From assembly GCA_024741835.1 (NCBI GenBank), contig JAENRP010000002.1:124001-188000 (forward strand): a DNA stretch of 64,000 bases, in the 5' to 3' direction. Source of the DNA: Diplocarpon mali. Its lineage: Eukaryota > Ascomycota > Leotiomycetes > Helotiales > Drepanopezizaceae. A model generated the notes under the pieces. The model was not told the DNA's origin and made no database searches. It saw only the letters and a program-made list of their open reading frames with translations. This document shows, piece by piece, positions 10,701-24,400 of the stretch (position 1 is the stretch's first letter; every line of letters begins with the position of its first letter). A program made the translations under genes and the position numbers.

Positions 10701-12970
10701 AAGCCTCGAATCAAGAACCCTGGCATTTTTCTTCGATTTCTCGAAGTCAGCTTGCAGGATTGATAAAAGCGGCGGGGGTCATCTGTATGCGATATGCGTG
10801 CGTGCCATCCGGTCTTGTACCATTAAGTCGACCCCGGAGAGAGCATAAGCCTTGGTGTGGGTGAACCAGCTCTGTTTAGCAGACTACCGCTCCTCGGTCG
10901 GCAGAGGGACCAGTGGAGCGGTTATGTTTAGTATCCTACTGACAGGGACCAGAAGTGGGTGGGAGTGAGTGGCTTCAACTTAAGAGAATGCGCTTAACCC
11001 CTGTTTGTACTGGAATTGTATACTCAGTAGAATCTCACATGCTAAGCGAGCCACTGCCCAGTTTCCATCCCTGTCGACAGAATACAGGAGATACCGCTGT
11101 ACCTCTGTTAAAAACTCAAGTCACAGGTGTGTTCAGTAGCGGAGGGAGATGCTGGTCTGTTCTAATTAATTCCAACAAATATTATACAAATCGGTTATTC
11201 AGCCAAATGGGAAAATCATCTACGACTCTACGCATGTTTGAACTCTTCGACATGATTTGCCTGTATAGCACAAGACTACTCCTCTTGATATAGACTATCC
11301 TACCAATGAACCGATTCTTTTCTATTATACTACAGTGTACAGCGAAGACCAGCATATCGGTACAAAGTATCAACCCAGGGGTAACGCGAAGATGAGAACC
11401 ACGAGACTAGCGTGACGCCGAGGGTCGATCGGACGCCACGAGTAAGCTTGGAAGGGCTCCGTACAATGCGTCGGGCTGAAATGCTTGGTGTTGATGGATA
11501 ACCGAGCTGCCGAGTCGAATCGACGTCCGGGACGCCATCTAGGTCTCCGCGTATCTCCCCACGGGAGCGGAGTGTCGAGTCTCTCTGCGGGGGAGTTGAT
11601 CAGAGGGCGGAGGCTTCGTGGTGGGTACTCTGTGGACAGCACCCAGGTTCTGGATGGCCGTCTGTATGCTACCGAATCGAATCTATAAGAACGAATTGCA
11701 ACCGATTGTTTTGTAATAATTCGAAGCGGGGCGGTCAATTCACAAAACGATGTTAATATTTCGTTTAGGGCCCCAGATAAACAGTGGCCAGAAGTCCGTT
11801 AGGCCCTGGCTGCCGACCGAAGAATAAGAGGGTATGCTTAGCCAGCTGTGAGACACCACAGGGGCTGAGATTTGCAGGTAGCCTCGCATGGTATTTCTTG
11901 TTCTATCACTTCTGCTCAGAGATTAGTCAAGACTGCGCAGGACATTCAGCTACCAAGATTTAAGCTTGGAGTGTTGTCTCGATGCGTGAGACAAAGTACT
12001 CTACTCCCCGCAGCTATCACCCTGAGGGTGTGTTTTAAATGATAGGTTCGCCTCCTGGAATCTGTAAAGTCCGCATACTCAGGAGTACCAAAGTGCTACT
12101 CAGGGAAGTCAATCTGATCCATCGCACCTGAGACATGAGGAGAGTAGCATCCTGCCGCAATTGAACTTCTGATTTGCGCTGCTGCTCCGGTGGCTAATCG
12201 TGACACAATACCATGCGAAGTCTGCTTTTCGCTCTAGCAAACACATCAAGCTTCCTTCTAGATCTAACGCCCGGCGGCTTCGACACTCGCAATTGCGCTT
12301 CAATCAATCCACGCGCAGCAAAGTCGTTTCAAGGTTGCAGTATTTGTCTTCTGACCGTAGAAGCCCGGCTGCATTCTCGCAGCAGAAATCACGATGAATC
12401 CTGCTCCAAATCTCCTATACATAGACGCATTCCTTTCGTAGGAACCAAAGACACGGCGGATGATCGATCGCGATACAGGCTGCTGGGAACTCGCCGCAGC
12501 TGCTCTCGTTGCCAAACCAGATCTCACATCCCAGCGAATGAAAAGAAGCCGTGAGAATGAGTGGGAGACGACACGAATCGCATCAACCCTCCAAGATTTC
12601 GTCTTATCGTATATAAGGTATGCAGTCGTAAGGCTCGCCGGGTATTATACCGCGGATATATACTCGCGCTTGTTTGTTTACCTCGCAAGCGAAGCTAAAC
12701 GATCCAGCCCCGGTTCAGGCGAGTAGCATACCCCGCAACAGAGTTCTGCAACTTTTCCTCGAACGATAGAGAATAATGAGAATGGTGAGTCTCCGTTTGT
12801 CGAGGAACCCGTTGTAGAAGTCGTACAAGTGCAAAAGCGACAAGACCCACCGGAGGTTCTCCCGAGGGCCCGTGACGCGGTTTGAGGAAATTTTTTTAAC
12901 CAGCCCCACATTAAAACCCCGTAAAAATTAAAGGGTTACGATTTTAAATAAAACACATGCTGATATAATT

Positions 12971-13062
12971 GGTCGGGTGGTGTAGTTGGTTATCACATCT
13001 CGTTAACAGTTCACTGTGATACAATACCGAGAAGGTCCTGGGATCGAGCCCCAGCCTGATCA
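12971..13062 (+). tRNA. tRNA-Val (AAC), with 18-nt intron
   Basis: The acceptor GGTCGGG pairs with CCTGATC at 13055-13061, and the discriminator is A13062. D-arm GTG...CAC, anticodon stem TCTCG/CGAGA (12998-13002 with 13028-13032), T-arm CTGGG/CCCAG. Anticodon AAC is at 13005-13007. An 18-nt intron (13009-13026) lies at the canonical site one base 3' of the anticodon. A TTTT Pol III terminator follows directly. The T-loop begins ATCGA, not TTCGA, a small oddity. Confidence 0.9.
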
Positions 13063-14087
13063 TTTTGGTGGTGAGCACTTTTGGTCACGATTTCGGCAAA
13101 TATGATTTTTTTTGTAACCGGCCGGTCACAAACAATCATATACAAGAGCTATTTGGAAGCGAACCTGAGGCTAACAGTAAGGTTTTAGCAACAGAGAGGA
13201 TTATTACCACGAGATAGGTTGCAAATGATGTACCAGTGTCATAATTAGTCGGCACATATTCGACTTCCGCTCGGGACCAAAAATACACGATGATCCCAGT
13301 ACAACATTAGCATTCTGAGGCGTCTAGAGATTTGGTACCTGAAGAAAAGTCTTGATTTTTGAAGGGCAGTAAAGAACAAAGGGGGAAACACAAAGAGGAG
13401 GCCTTGTAGAGAACCAAAAAACAAGAGGAGGAAGCACCACAATTGGGCAAGCCTCGAGGAGGTGTTGGGAACAATTCCCCAGTTGGGAGTGTGTACTGAG
13501 GTTGTTGGCGTTGCGCGCTGCGTTCGCTGCTTCTCCAAGTACAAATTGTGGTATGATATTCATCCTTATTCTGTCATATGCCAATCATATGACTTCCTAC
13601 CACGAGATCCCTACGTTTCAGGCCTCTACAGCATCTGTCAAGGCATTTGAGTTTCCAGCTATCTATGCATTACTTCACTAAGACCATGCCAGCAGCTTCT
13701 CATGGAATACCGAAGAAAATTGCATATATTGACCGGCTAATCTCCTTATTGTAATCCCAGTCGTCAGAGTTCTACAGTGTATGGGTACATCGACCCAAAC
13801 AAATTATGCGATTGACACATTACATAGACAGACCTTGGTAGAGGAAGCATCATGGGTGAGATCAAAAACGTACTCCGTTGCAAATAACTTGCAGCAGTGA
13901 CTGATACATCAATTCCAAGTCGTACATTTCTGAAGAGACTTCAGACTGCAGGTTGATATTCAAAGCCAATATTCGAACAGTTCTTATGCATCTCGACCAT
14001 CAGCCACATCCAGAACACTGGAGAACGCCGTAATTGGTATATCTCATCCGCGAATGTTGTCAATGAATAACTCTGTGGTGGCTTCGC
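13063..14087. other. Intergenic between tRNA-Val and POL5-like gene
   Basis: No gene supported. It holds the tRNA terminator, a 22-bp near-perfect palindrome at 13111-13132 and the 3' flank of the minus-strand gene ending at 14088. Confidence 0.5.
13111..13132. repeat. 22-bp near-perfect palindrome
   Basis: The halves TTTGTAACCGG and CCGGTCACAAA are reverse complements except for one mismatched pair, so the dyad is centred on CCGG/CCGG. It lies 50 bp downstream of the tRNA-Val gene. Function unknown. Confidence 0.8.
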
Positions 14088-17000
14088 CTAAGCGTTAGCA
14101 TGGCTCTGGCACCAATTGACCCAATCCACGAAGAATACTGCAAGCATCTTGACGTCCCCTTCGACCCATGCAACCTGCGAATCTCGATACACGGTCGACA
14201 TCTTCTTCATACTCCCCTTGTCAGCTCTATACAAGCTGGAAGCTACCAGTAAGCTGGCGCTACTAGCCGCCCTGGCAAAAGATATTGAAGGATCTTTCGA
14301 AGCTTCAGAATGGATGGCCTTCATCAACTTTATCTGCCGAGAAGTATCGATGCAACTGATACTTTTCTTTTTTGCACCCTTTGAAGCCTTGGCAAAAGCC
14401 TGGATTATGCTCTCGGCCTTCCTGGCCAGCTGCTTAGTCTTGGTAGTCCGTATAAGCTGCAACAAAGGTAAGAGCAAGCCGAAAGCCAGAGGATTTAATG
14501 GCTGTCTCTTGACGTAAATATCCAGTAAGTCCAAAACTCGGCGTTTGAAGTTGACCATAATCTCTCTGGCATCTTTCTGCTCTTGCTTCTTGTTCGGTGC
14601 CTTTTTGCGCTGTGAGAAGATCTCTACGAGCTTGGAATCTAGAGCCATCATCTCAGAATCTGTCATATCGGCATCGCTGTCCGATGCGTCGTCGTCACCT
14701 TGGCCGACAGCGTGGGTGCCGAGAGCTTTGGCGAGTGCGAGGTTTAGTCTCTTTGTATCTTCTTCATCGGCTGCTTCTACGTCGTCGTCGTTATCGTCGT
14801 CGTCTTCTGAGCTATCGTCGGCCTCGCCACTTAAGTGATCGTTGAGATGGACCTCCTCCGCATCCATATCAACGACTTCAACATCGGAGTCGTCTTCATC
14901 ATCACTATCTACGTTCATGACGTCTTCGTCCTCGGGTTCTTGGTCGAAGAGCTGTTGTTGACCTCTCAAATTCTCGTCAGCTTCCAAAACGTCCGTCATT
15001 AATTTCAGCCCGCCAGCGGTCATATCTTCCATGAAGGCACCGAACACATGTTGCGTGACCTTTTGTAAGAGAAGAGATGGCTTGGAGATGAAAGACAAAA
15101 GCAGCTCTACCAACACTTCAGATGCATCGACGTCGTCACCCTCTGTGCCCTTGCGGCGGATTAGCTTATCGTAGCAGAGTTTGAGCTCCTCTAAGATCGA
15201 TACAGCATCACGCTCGCCATTGTAAAGTTGAAAGACAACTAAAGAGTACAGTAGATTCACTGCCTGCAATGGTGCCTTGCGCTCTGCTTTCGACTTTTTG
15301 ATCTTCTTCGAGATATTCTCAATAGTTGAAACAGCATGTTCCTTGGCATGTGTGATCTCGTCATCCATTTTGACAGCATCTGGCTCAAAAGAGGTCAACA
15401 GATCACAGGCAAATGCGTATCCTTTCAAATCAGAGAGTAAATGGCTAAAAGCCGACATCAATCTATTTCTGAAAAGTGTACGAGTCTTTTCGGACAACGG
15501 AGGCTTGCATTTGAAATTCTCACTGTAGGCGAATCTGGCGAGGATAGGAAGCGCGATCTCTTTGATCCACACGATGTTTCTCGACTGATCCATCAGATTG
15601 ACCTTTCGGATAATTATCAAGAGATAGTCACCAAAGGTTTGTCTTCGCATCTCAGCCTCTTTGATGAGGTCGGCATGGGTTCTAAGCCTGTTAGTAATGA
15701 TACAGAATTCTCCGAATAACAGTAGTGCTCACCCTTCTACTAACAGAACCGGTTCCTTCAGTATGCCTATGATTGATACCACGTTACTGTCAGCGACTAA
15801 GCTCAGTAACTTTTCCACTGTCTTAGTTTTGCTGATCCGGTCGAAGTTATAGGCACCATGACCAGAGATCAAGCATGGTAAAATGGTCGCGAGGATCTCG
15901 GGATTCGATTCCACAGCATGCACTAGAACGTTCAGGGATTTATTTGCTGCTTGGTGTAGAAAGCGATCAGATTCCTGAACGTGATTGATAAGGCACCGGA
16001 TAAAATTATGGCTGAAAACGCTAGGGAGTAATTTCCCGTACGAGGTCGCTTCTTTCAAGATTTTTTGAAATAGCAAGAAGCCCCAGTATTTTCGCTCTCT
16101 GGAAGCTGTGGACGAGAAAAGGTTTTCTAGTGAAATTCAGCGAGCGGAAAGAGCAAGATTTACCTTGAGAAAACAAACCGTCGACTGCCACCTTCCAGAA
16201 ATTTACGAAATCTGAGTTGATCTCATCGTCATTGTTCTTGATCCCAGCAGCAAACTGTGCCAACACAATGCCCCAGACAAAATGAAGCTGGCCGTTCCAG
16301 TTGCCAGTCTGTTTTGCTTGCTGACTCTTTTGTGAGCCGTCATCTGACGAGCTTTCTTTTAAAGCTTTCCCAAGCGCCTTCAGGTGCTCCAAAGGGTTTC
16401 CGCTCGATCCCCACGGCTTGCTAGGGAACTGCATGTCCGGGAATTGATTCCTTGCCGTGATCCAGATACCAACGCCCTCAGGTGAAGACGCCAAACCCGC
16501 ATTCTGCACCTGTTCCAATGTGTATCTCGCCTGGCTTTGGTCCATCTGTGAGAGAGCCTTTGCAATAGCCCACCCGCACTGCTCTCGAGTCCATGGCTTC
16601 TTCTTGGCTAGGTCTAGGAATTTCTGCAGGATGATACTCCACTTCTCGTCACCTCCAAAAAGCACTTTGGCACCCACGAAACTTTCCAATCCAAACAGAA
16701 GACCAAGAAAATGATCCTTTTCTTCCTGGCCACTTAGGTCCCCGTCTGGTTTCGTCTTCGCTACCAAGAAGCCCAGAACTTTTTCAAAGGTCAAGCCTGT
16801 ATATTTTGTCGCCGCCAGGCCTTTGGTTCCATACAATTGTCCGATGATTTCCGTTAAGACCACACTATACCCTAGCCTCGCACCTTTCCTGCCACTCGCG
16901 AGTCCTCTGAATAATCGCCTTTCGAGATGTCGTTCAAGGGTCGATTCCTCCACACCACTTCCGTCTAGAAGCCCCGATATAACAGCGTTGGCCGCATTCA

Positions 17001-17226
17001 GACGGTCCTCGATATCTTCGCTAGTCAGTAGTTCGTAAAGCTCTACTTCTCGTTTCAAGTCGGCGCCTTTTGGATTGTCGAGAAAGAGAGAGGTATTGAG
17101 AGGGGCTATGGCTGCTCCTAGTTTGGCACCTTTTTTCTCGCCATTTGGGACAGTTTTTTGTTGTTTACTAGGATTCTGGTTCGCCCTGGGGTTTTCCTTC
17201 GATGCGCGCTTCCGCTTTTGCCCCAT
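14088..17226 (-). CDS. POL5: POL5/MYBBP1A-like nucleolar rDNA protein
   Basis: Homologue of yeast Pol5 and metazoan Myb-binding protein 1A, nucleolar HEAT-type proteins needed for rDNA transcription and ribosome assembly; the old name DNA polymerase phi is misleading. Minus-strand exons are 17226-16164, 16105-15733 and 15687-14088, giving 1011 residues. Splicing restores the conserved SRERKYWGFLLFQK across intron 1 (58 nt) and EGLRTHADLIKEAEMRRQTF across intron 2 (45 nt). The N terminus has a basic nuclear-localisation-like run (GQKRKRASKE). An acidic tract of Asp/Glu lies at about residues 730-830, and the C-terminal part is helical-repeat-like. The start is the first ATG, at 17226; the upstream in-frame codons lack an ATG. 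Confidence 0.92.
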
Positions 17227-18491
17227 GGTAGAGATTATGTGGTGTTGAAGATGCCTTTTATTTGTGTTCGCGGACAAAAATTAATCTTCGGGCTGGCAGT
17301 AAACTCCTTGACCGCCTAATCCTGACCTAATTGAGATAGTACCCGAAAAAGGTACACCCGGCTGTCATGACTGAGCCCGTCTAGCCTTTACTTCCGACCT
17401 GTTTCCTGTTTCAACAATTCACCGAGGAAGTATATCCTCAAGTTTCGGACAAAAAATCAATTTCTTCATTCTAGCTTGTTTAATATGCTAAATTTTTCAC
17501 GCGGCCCCGCCAAATCGTCTCATTTCAATGAAGAAGGGCTGAATAGGGGCACCTGGCAAATCCCTTTCACTCTTATACACGTTCTCTTTACCCATTTCCG
17601 TCCCTCTGATGCCAGCTAAGAGCTAGACCAAGCGTCCCTTACCTCACATTGGATAATCATCTTTAGTGGTTCGCTGTCTAAAACTCACGAGCTGACAGCA
17701 TGGGCACTCTCTCCAATATTGGCGCTATTGGCGCTGTAGCCTTGATATATCAACTCGCACAGACAGCCTTGACACTATCCAAGACACTTTACTAGGATCA
17801 ACCCTCTATTATGCATCAGAAGATGTCCATGAATTCTCTCAGACATTGTTCCTCAGCATAGTAACGAGACACTTAAATGAAATTGGTAGGAATGTAGATA
17901 TCCCTGCTTATATCACCATCGTCTCTGGCAACACATCCCATAAAAAATCCCCCCTCAAAAACAAAATTCCTCCCTGGACTAAATCACAACGCGGATTGAG
18001 GATATACCATAGCTATCCAACCTGCACGAAGAACGTCTTCCATAAATCAGCGACGTATACGCCATCCTTCAAAGATGTATGCTGTATCTTGCATAAGCCG
18101 GGGTGCTCAAATGACTAGAGTGCTCTCCAATGGCCTAGTGGCATTTGTATCTGTTATTGTATTATATTGTACGATGAACTGCAAGATGAGAAGTCACAAA
18201 ATATCTTGTATACACAGACGCAATAGGGTAAGTTTTTCTTGCGGGCTTCATAAGCTGGAGACGGAAGACGGAAACGGGGCCATGTGTGCTAGATCACAGA
18301 GAAGGGAAATATCATATGGAGCGAAGCTGGAGACAACATAATGGATCTGGTCCTGCAAAGAACTGGATCCAAGCTTTGATAACTGGGAGAAGCACTTCAA
18401 AATAGCAAAATGGCAAAACTTTTCATTATCTCTGCTCTCTATGAAAGAACCCCCCATAACTTTTCTCCGTCAAATCATATTTAATCAATCT
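17227..18491. other. Intergenic between POL5-like gene and synthase 3' end
   Basis: This holds the 5' flank of the POL5-like gene and the 3' flank of the synthase. A 31-codon ATG frame at 17700-17795 with a hydrophobic middle (GAIGAVALIYQLAQ) was seen but cannot be supported as a gene. Confidence 0.45.
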
Positions 18492-21400
18492 TCAAGACAA
18501 TCTTTTCACCCTTGCAGCATCGATCCTATCCATATATTTCTTCACAGACTGCTTATCAACTAGCGGTGCCGGATAATCTTTTCCCCCAAACACGTTCCTC
18601 CCAATTTTCGGACCCTGAACCATGATCTCAGCGTTTTCGTCATTGAACTCGTCAAAAAGAGCAGAGATACGTGCTAGTGCGCTCTTGGGATGTGCCGCGG
18701 CATAATCAAGGGCCCTTTGCCGCCACTCGGAAAATGGAACGACCTCTTCTTTCCTGCCACTGATTGTAGCCATCAGCTTGAAGCAGTGATTGAATGTCGG
18801 TGCCCGGGCATTAGTAAAGTCGTAATCCTGGCCAATTCTATGCAAGTCCTCTGTCATTGCGGTAACAATGGTTCTGGACAAGTAGTCGATAGGAAGTACA
18901 GCCGACATCTCGGTATCCAGGGAGGGGAATAGACCGAGCTCGAGACTTCCAGATATCAAGTTATGCAAGAAATCTCCACGGTCTAGGCGGAAATGACCAG
19001 ATACGGACGAAGCACTGACAAATGGCAAGCGATATACAGAAGCCTTGGCCCCGCGCCATCGCGCTGCTGCTACCATCCGCTCAGCCATGTACTTGGAAGT
19101 CCCATATCCATACTCTCGATCACTTTCAGTGAGATTATGTCCCATGTACAACGGAAGAGTGGACATTGTCGACACCAGATGAACAGCTTTTCCTCGACCG
19201 CAAGAGGCCAGGCGCAGGATCTCGTGACAACTGACAATGTTTGGCCCAACGTAATTTTCAAGGGGGCGCATCCAGTCCACTAGCCCTCCACAGTGGCAGA
19301 TGGCATCAACAACGTCTGCTAGACTGTGGAATATTTCTTGGGAGAGCCCCAAGTAAGGTTGCGCCATATCGCCAGCCACAGGGCGAAGCAATCGATCATA
19401 CGCGGGCTTCCAGAGATCGTAGCCATCGAGCGTTGAGATCAAGCGCTGCTTGGCTTGGTCAACATTTTCGGCGCGCACGAGGCAATGTGCAGTAATACCC
19501 TGTCTAAGGATTCCGTGCAGTATAAATGCTCCGACAAAGCCGGTAGAGCCTGTGATAAAGATAGACTTCGGAGTGACAAGGTCGTAGTCATAGTCATCGA
19601 AGCTGAAGCTCGGATCAAGGCATCCCTTCTTGATAGCGGTCATATCAAGGCACGCTGCCGCCGAAAAAGGTTTCGACCCTGCTTGGAGCTCCAATAGCAG
19701 GGCTTGGCTGAGTGCCCTGACGTTGTGATGTTGCAATACAAATGTAGTTGCGAGGGAGAGACCCGTCAATTTAGCCAATTGATTGCGCATCAGGACTGCG
19801 GTTAAAGAGTCGATGCCAATATCTTGTAAACGTCGATCGACGTCTACATCACCCGCTATCGCGAATCCCAAGGCTCTAGCGACTGTTTCTCGGGTCATCT
19901 CCAGCAGAATCTCGGCCTGCTGGGTTGGAGCAGTCTCGCTCATCACCTGACAGTCAACGAGTCAGCAGACGCCCCTATTTTCACGGAGAGGAAGATTTAA
20001 CCGAAGAAAGTGAAAATAAACAAGACAAACACAAACGGGATGATGATCACTCACTTGGTGCAAGCTCCGATCACGATGAGGGCGTCTAGTACTTCCACCG
20101 AGGAGTAAGCGAAACAGCTGTGGAATGTTACCTTGCTCCTCGTAATACCCACGAAGTCGTTCTTGATCCAGAGCTGCGGCCAACGTGAGAGAACGACCAC
20201 TACACACCGCTCGCTCCAGAAGCTCCAGACCAGCTTCCCCTGAAAGAAGGTCTAAACCAAGGTGAGTGAGACGATTAAGAGTGGTTCCCATAAGCTTTGC
20301 AGCCATACCCAATCCTGTCCAGGTGCCGTAGGCTATTGATGTAGCCGGTAGGCGCTGAGATTGACGAAGGTGGGCGAGTGCGTCCAAGAACGTGTTGGCA
20401 GCAGCGTAATTCCCGTGTCCCGGCATTCCCATTATGCCAGAGATAGAAGAGAACATTACGAAGAAGTCCAGATCCATTCTTTGTGTCGCTTGGTGCAAAT
20501 TCCAGGCCCCATTTACCTTGGGCGCATATGTTGTGGCAAACTTTTGTGGAGTCAAGGACGATAGAATTCCGTCATCAACTTGGCCAGCAGTGTGGACTAA
20601 ACCACGTAGAGGCCGAGCTTCGCCAAACATTTCCATTATTCGGTTGACGCTTTCCATATCAGCAACGTCACAAGCGACGAGCGTGGCAGTGGCGCCATGT
20701 TTGGCGAGTTGTTGAAGCAGCTCGTCTGCCCCAGGCGTGTTCTTCCCACGACGAGAAATCAGAACTATATCATGGGCTTTGTGAGTGATTGCCATCCACC
20801 TCGCCACACGCTGGCCGAGATCTCCTAGACCACCTGTGATCAAGACCGCACCGTTTTTCCGGGGAAACAACTGCTTTGTCACCCTGGGTATCATCAAAAT
20901 CCGTTGGAGCCTGGGTACAAACACCTTGTTTTGACGTAGTGCACACTCAGGCTCAGTAGCCAACATCAAGCTCAGAGCAAAAGTACTGGAGACAGAAGTT
21001 TCATCCAGGTCAATCAGACGCAGATTCAACTCCGGAAGCTCGTTTCGGGTGGTGCGCATTAAGCCCCATAAAGGTGCCGCACTCAAGCCAGACGTCTCAT
21101 GGCCAGTTCCCACACCTATGGCATTGCGCGTGACCCACACGAGCGGCAAACTAAAATGTTTCTCGGCAGCTGTTTGAAGTTGACGGAGTGCCTTTGTGGT
21201 CAGTTCATAAGCTTGTGATGGGACGTCGTCTAAGTCCGAATCCCAAAGGCACAAGAGACCATCAAGATCTCTGACGTCATTGAGGTTATTGACCAGACGG
21301 ACTCGAATATTAGCTTCTGAGAGGGTCCTATCTATCTCGTCTACCCATTCCACTCTCCCAGCCGGGCATATGAGACCCCAAGAGCCACGCGGATGGATTT

Positions 21401-24400
21401 TGCTGGCACCTGCATGTTCCCACTTCACCTCGAATTGGAAACTATCCGCGTCTATCAAGACTGGCGATTTGTTAAAGTTAAGATGCCGGAGTGGTGGAAA
21501 GCGCTCCCTCTGGAATGCATACGTCGGAAGCTCCACACGCCGAGAATAACCAAATGACTCAAAGTAAGCTTTCCACTCAATCGGAACACCACGTACATGC
21601 ATTGCTGCTAGACTCTGTTGTATGGCCGTCACGCAATGCTTTCTGGGCGCGAGCGACGGAATCCATGTGACAGCCTCTTCCACTGAGAGACTACTGGCAC
21701 CCATGGCACACAGTACAGGCTTTGAGCCTAGCTCGATAAACACGTTGACACTTTTTTGACGCAGAGTTTGCATGGCATCCGAAAAGCGTACCGCTCTGCG
21801 CGCCTGCTGGACCCAATATGAAGGATTTTCAAGTTGTCCTGCTTCGGCAAGTTTCCCAGTCAAGCTACTGACGACTGACAATAGCGGCGTGTGGTATTTG
21901 ACGGTTTCGGCGACTGCTTGAAATTCTGCTAGCATACCATCCATGTGATGCGAGTGGAATGCGTGCGATACGTCTAGCATCTTCGTTTTCTGGTTTGCTT
22001 GAGTGAAGTAGGCTGTGAGTTTTTCGACAGCACTAACATTACCAGATAAAACTGTCTGCGTAGGCGAGTTATAGCCTGCAATTTCAACTTTTCCCATAAG
22101 ACCAAGCACCGCGATATTGGCTGAGACTTCTTCGCCGCCTACTTCGATGGCAACCATCCGACCACGAATAGGGATAGCCTGCATCAGCCGGCCGCGGGCT
22201 GCGACCAGGCGACAAGCATCCGCAAGCCCCAGAATGCCCACAACATGTGCAGCCACAAGCTCACCAATGCTATGGCCGAGGACAAAATCTGGTTTGACGC
22301 CCCAGCTCATCCATAACTGCCACAGTGCTGCTTCGAAGGCGAAAATAGCAGGCTGTGCGAAGTCTGTACGTTGCAATAGAACGGCAGCCTCGCTGCCAGG
22401 CGCAGCAAACATAACGTCCTTAATTGGCGTGGAAAAATCAACAAAGTGGGATAAAATCTCGTCCAGTGCATCGCGAAAGACAGGGAAAACATCGTACAGG
22501 TCCTTGCCCATGCCAGGGACTTGACTTCCTTGACCTGTGAAAAGTATAGCTACGCATGGTTCGCTATTATAGGTTGGAAGTGATGCCTTTGGTACAGACA
22601 GCAGCTTCTCGAGAAGCGAGTTTTTGTCGTTAGCCATTAATACAATGCGTCGTCTAAAGTGAGTCCTGGTTGCTGCTAACGAGTAGGCAAAATTTGCAAC
22701 GCTGTCAGAACCGGTGTTCTCAACGAAGTTGAGAAGATTTTCAGCTTGCTGATACAGGGCGGCATCCGTACGAGCCGACAACAGAAACGGAAGCTCTGGC
22801 GGGGTCACCGTCAGCGAAGGCTTGGAGCTTGTATACTCTAGCATGCGATACTCTTCCAAGACTGTATGAGCATTGGTTCCTCCGATACCGAACGCACTGA
22901 TACCGGCTCGTCGAGGTCTCTCTCCTCGAGACACCCAAGGCTGGAGATTTTGTACAAGGGCCATGTTGGCGCCGTCCCAGTCAACCGCTAGAGATGGGCT
23001 CTCTGCATGTAGAGTTCGAGGTAGTCTTTGGTGCTGCATTGACAGGATAACTTTTATCATACCCGCTAGTCCAGCGGCTGCCTGCGTATGTCCGATGTTT
23101 GACTTCGCAGAGCCGATCAACAATGCTTCTGTTCTTAGAGATCTTTTTGGTCCAAAAATACCAGCCAGCGCGGCTCCTTCGATCGGGTCGCCCAGCTTTG
23201 TTCCTGTCCCATGGGCCTCGATATAATCTATGTCTTGCGGATTCAATCTGGAGGCAGCCAGAGCAGTACTGATTAACTTCTGCTGCCCTGATCTGCTGGG
23301 TACCGTGAGTCCGGCAGCACTGCTCCCTCCATGATTTACGGCTGTTCCTCGGATAACAGCACGTATCAAATCACCATCACGTTCAGCATCTTCCAACCTC
23401 TTCAGAATGACGACAGTGCAGCCTTCGGCCCAGGCTGTCCCTTGCGCATCAGCCGAGAAGGTACGGCATCGCCCATCAGCAGAGAGGCCTTTGAGTCGGC
23501 TGAACTCAACATGCATGCCCGGACCGAGTAGTAGAGTTATGCCGCCGGATAAAGCGACATCACATTCGCCTTGCCGGAGGGCATTGCATGCCAGATGTGT
23601 TGTCACCAGAGACGAGGAGCAAGCAGTATCGACAGTCAGAGCAGGACCCTCGAGACCCAGCGAATACGATACACGGCCGGATAGTGTACCCCCTGCCGAT
23701 CCAGTGAGGGCGTATCCATCGAGATCTTCAAGCGCTGGCGAAGAAGAGTGCGCTGCAATGTTCGATATACCGATGTAAACGCCAGTGTGACTACCGCGCA
23801 GCTGATCTGAAGTATATCCTGCCCGTTCAAACCCCTCCCAACATGTCTCTAGCATGATACGGTGAGCTGGATCCATTGCTCGCGCTTCTCTGGGCGAGAT
23901 ACCAAAGAAAGAGGCATCGAAGTCATCCACGGATGTGAGAAACCCACCTCGCTGGCAGTAAAGCTTGCCCGGGGTATCTGGATTGCTGTCGTAGAGAATA
24001 TCAGCGTCCCAGCGATTTTTAGGTACATCCGTTGTGGCATCACCGCCCCGTTCAAGCAGTTTCCAGTACTCATCTGGAGTTGTAACTCCACCTGGAAGCC
24101 TGCATGCCATCGAAACCACAGCAATATCTTCATTTTCTTTCAGCGAACTTTGGGGCCGAGAAGTTTGCTCCATCTCTTGCTCTTTCGAGCCTATCAGGCA
24201 CGCTGCCAATGTCTTGATAGTGTAATGCTCAAAGATTGTCGCCAAGGGCACCTGTCTGCCAAGAAATTCCTCGAGGGCCTTTTGCATGCGGACCACTCCC
24301 ATTGAGTTACCACCAATCTGGAAAAAATTGTCGTGAATCCCAATCCGGTTGTGGCCTAAGATACTTGCCCAGATATATAAGATACTGCACTCAAAATCCG

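Larger units (their letters stand above)
5422..12970. other. 7.5-kb gene-free region with tandem repeats
   Basis: No coding region is supportable across this stretch: open frames are short, overlap on both strands, lack recognisable domains and show no credible splice chain. It holds a hexamer array near 6377-6434, a 9-bp minisatellite at about 7500-7690, a short 17-bp direct repeat at about 8822-8855 (GAGGCATCGTCGTCAGC twice) and an 8-bp inverted repeat around 10886-10925. It may contain decayed mobile elements, but I could not identify one. Confidence 0.45.

Noticed and set aside
11376..11738. GC-rich frames that might belong to a retroelement
   Set aside because: No integrase, reverse transcriptase or terminal repeat could be recognised.
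12213..12554. 113-codon ATG frame with a hydrophobic start that might be a signal peptide
   Set aside because: The rest is Arg/Ser-rich and unlike a known secreted protein; overlapping frames of similar length occur on both strands.
17700..17795. 31-codon frame with a hydrophobic middle
   Set aside because: Too short and unsupported by context or similarity.
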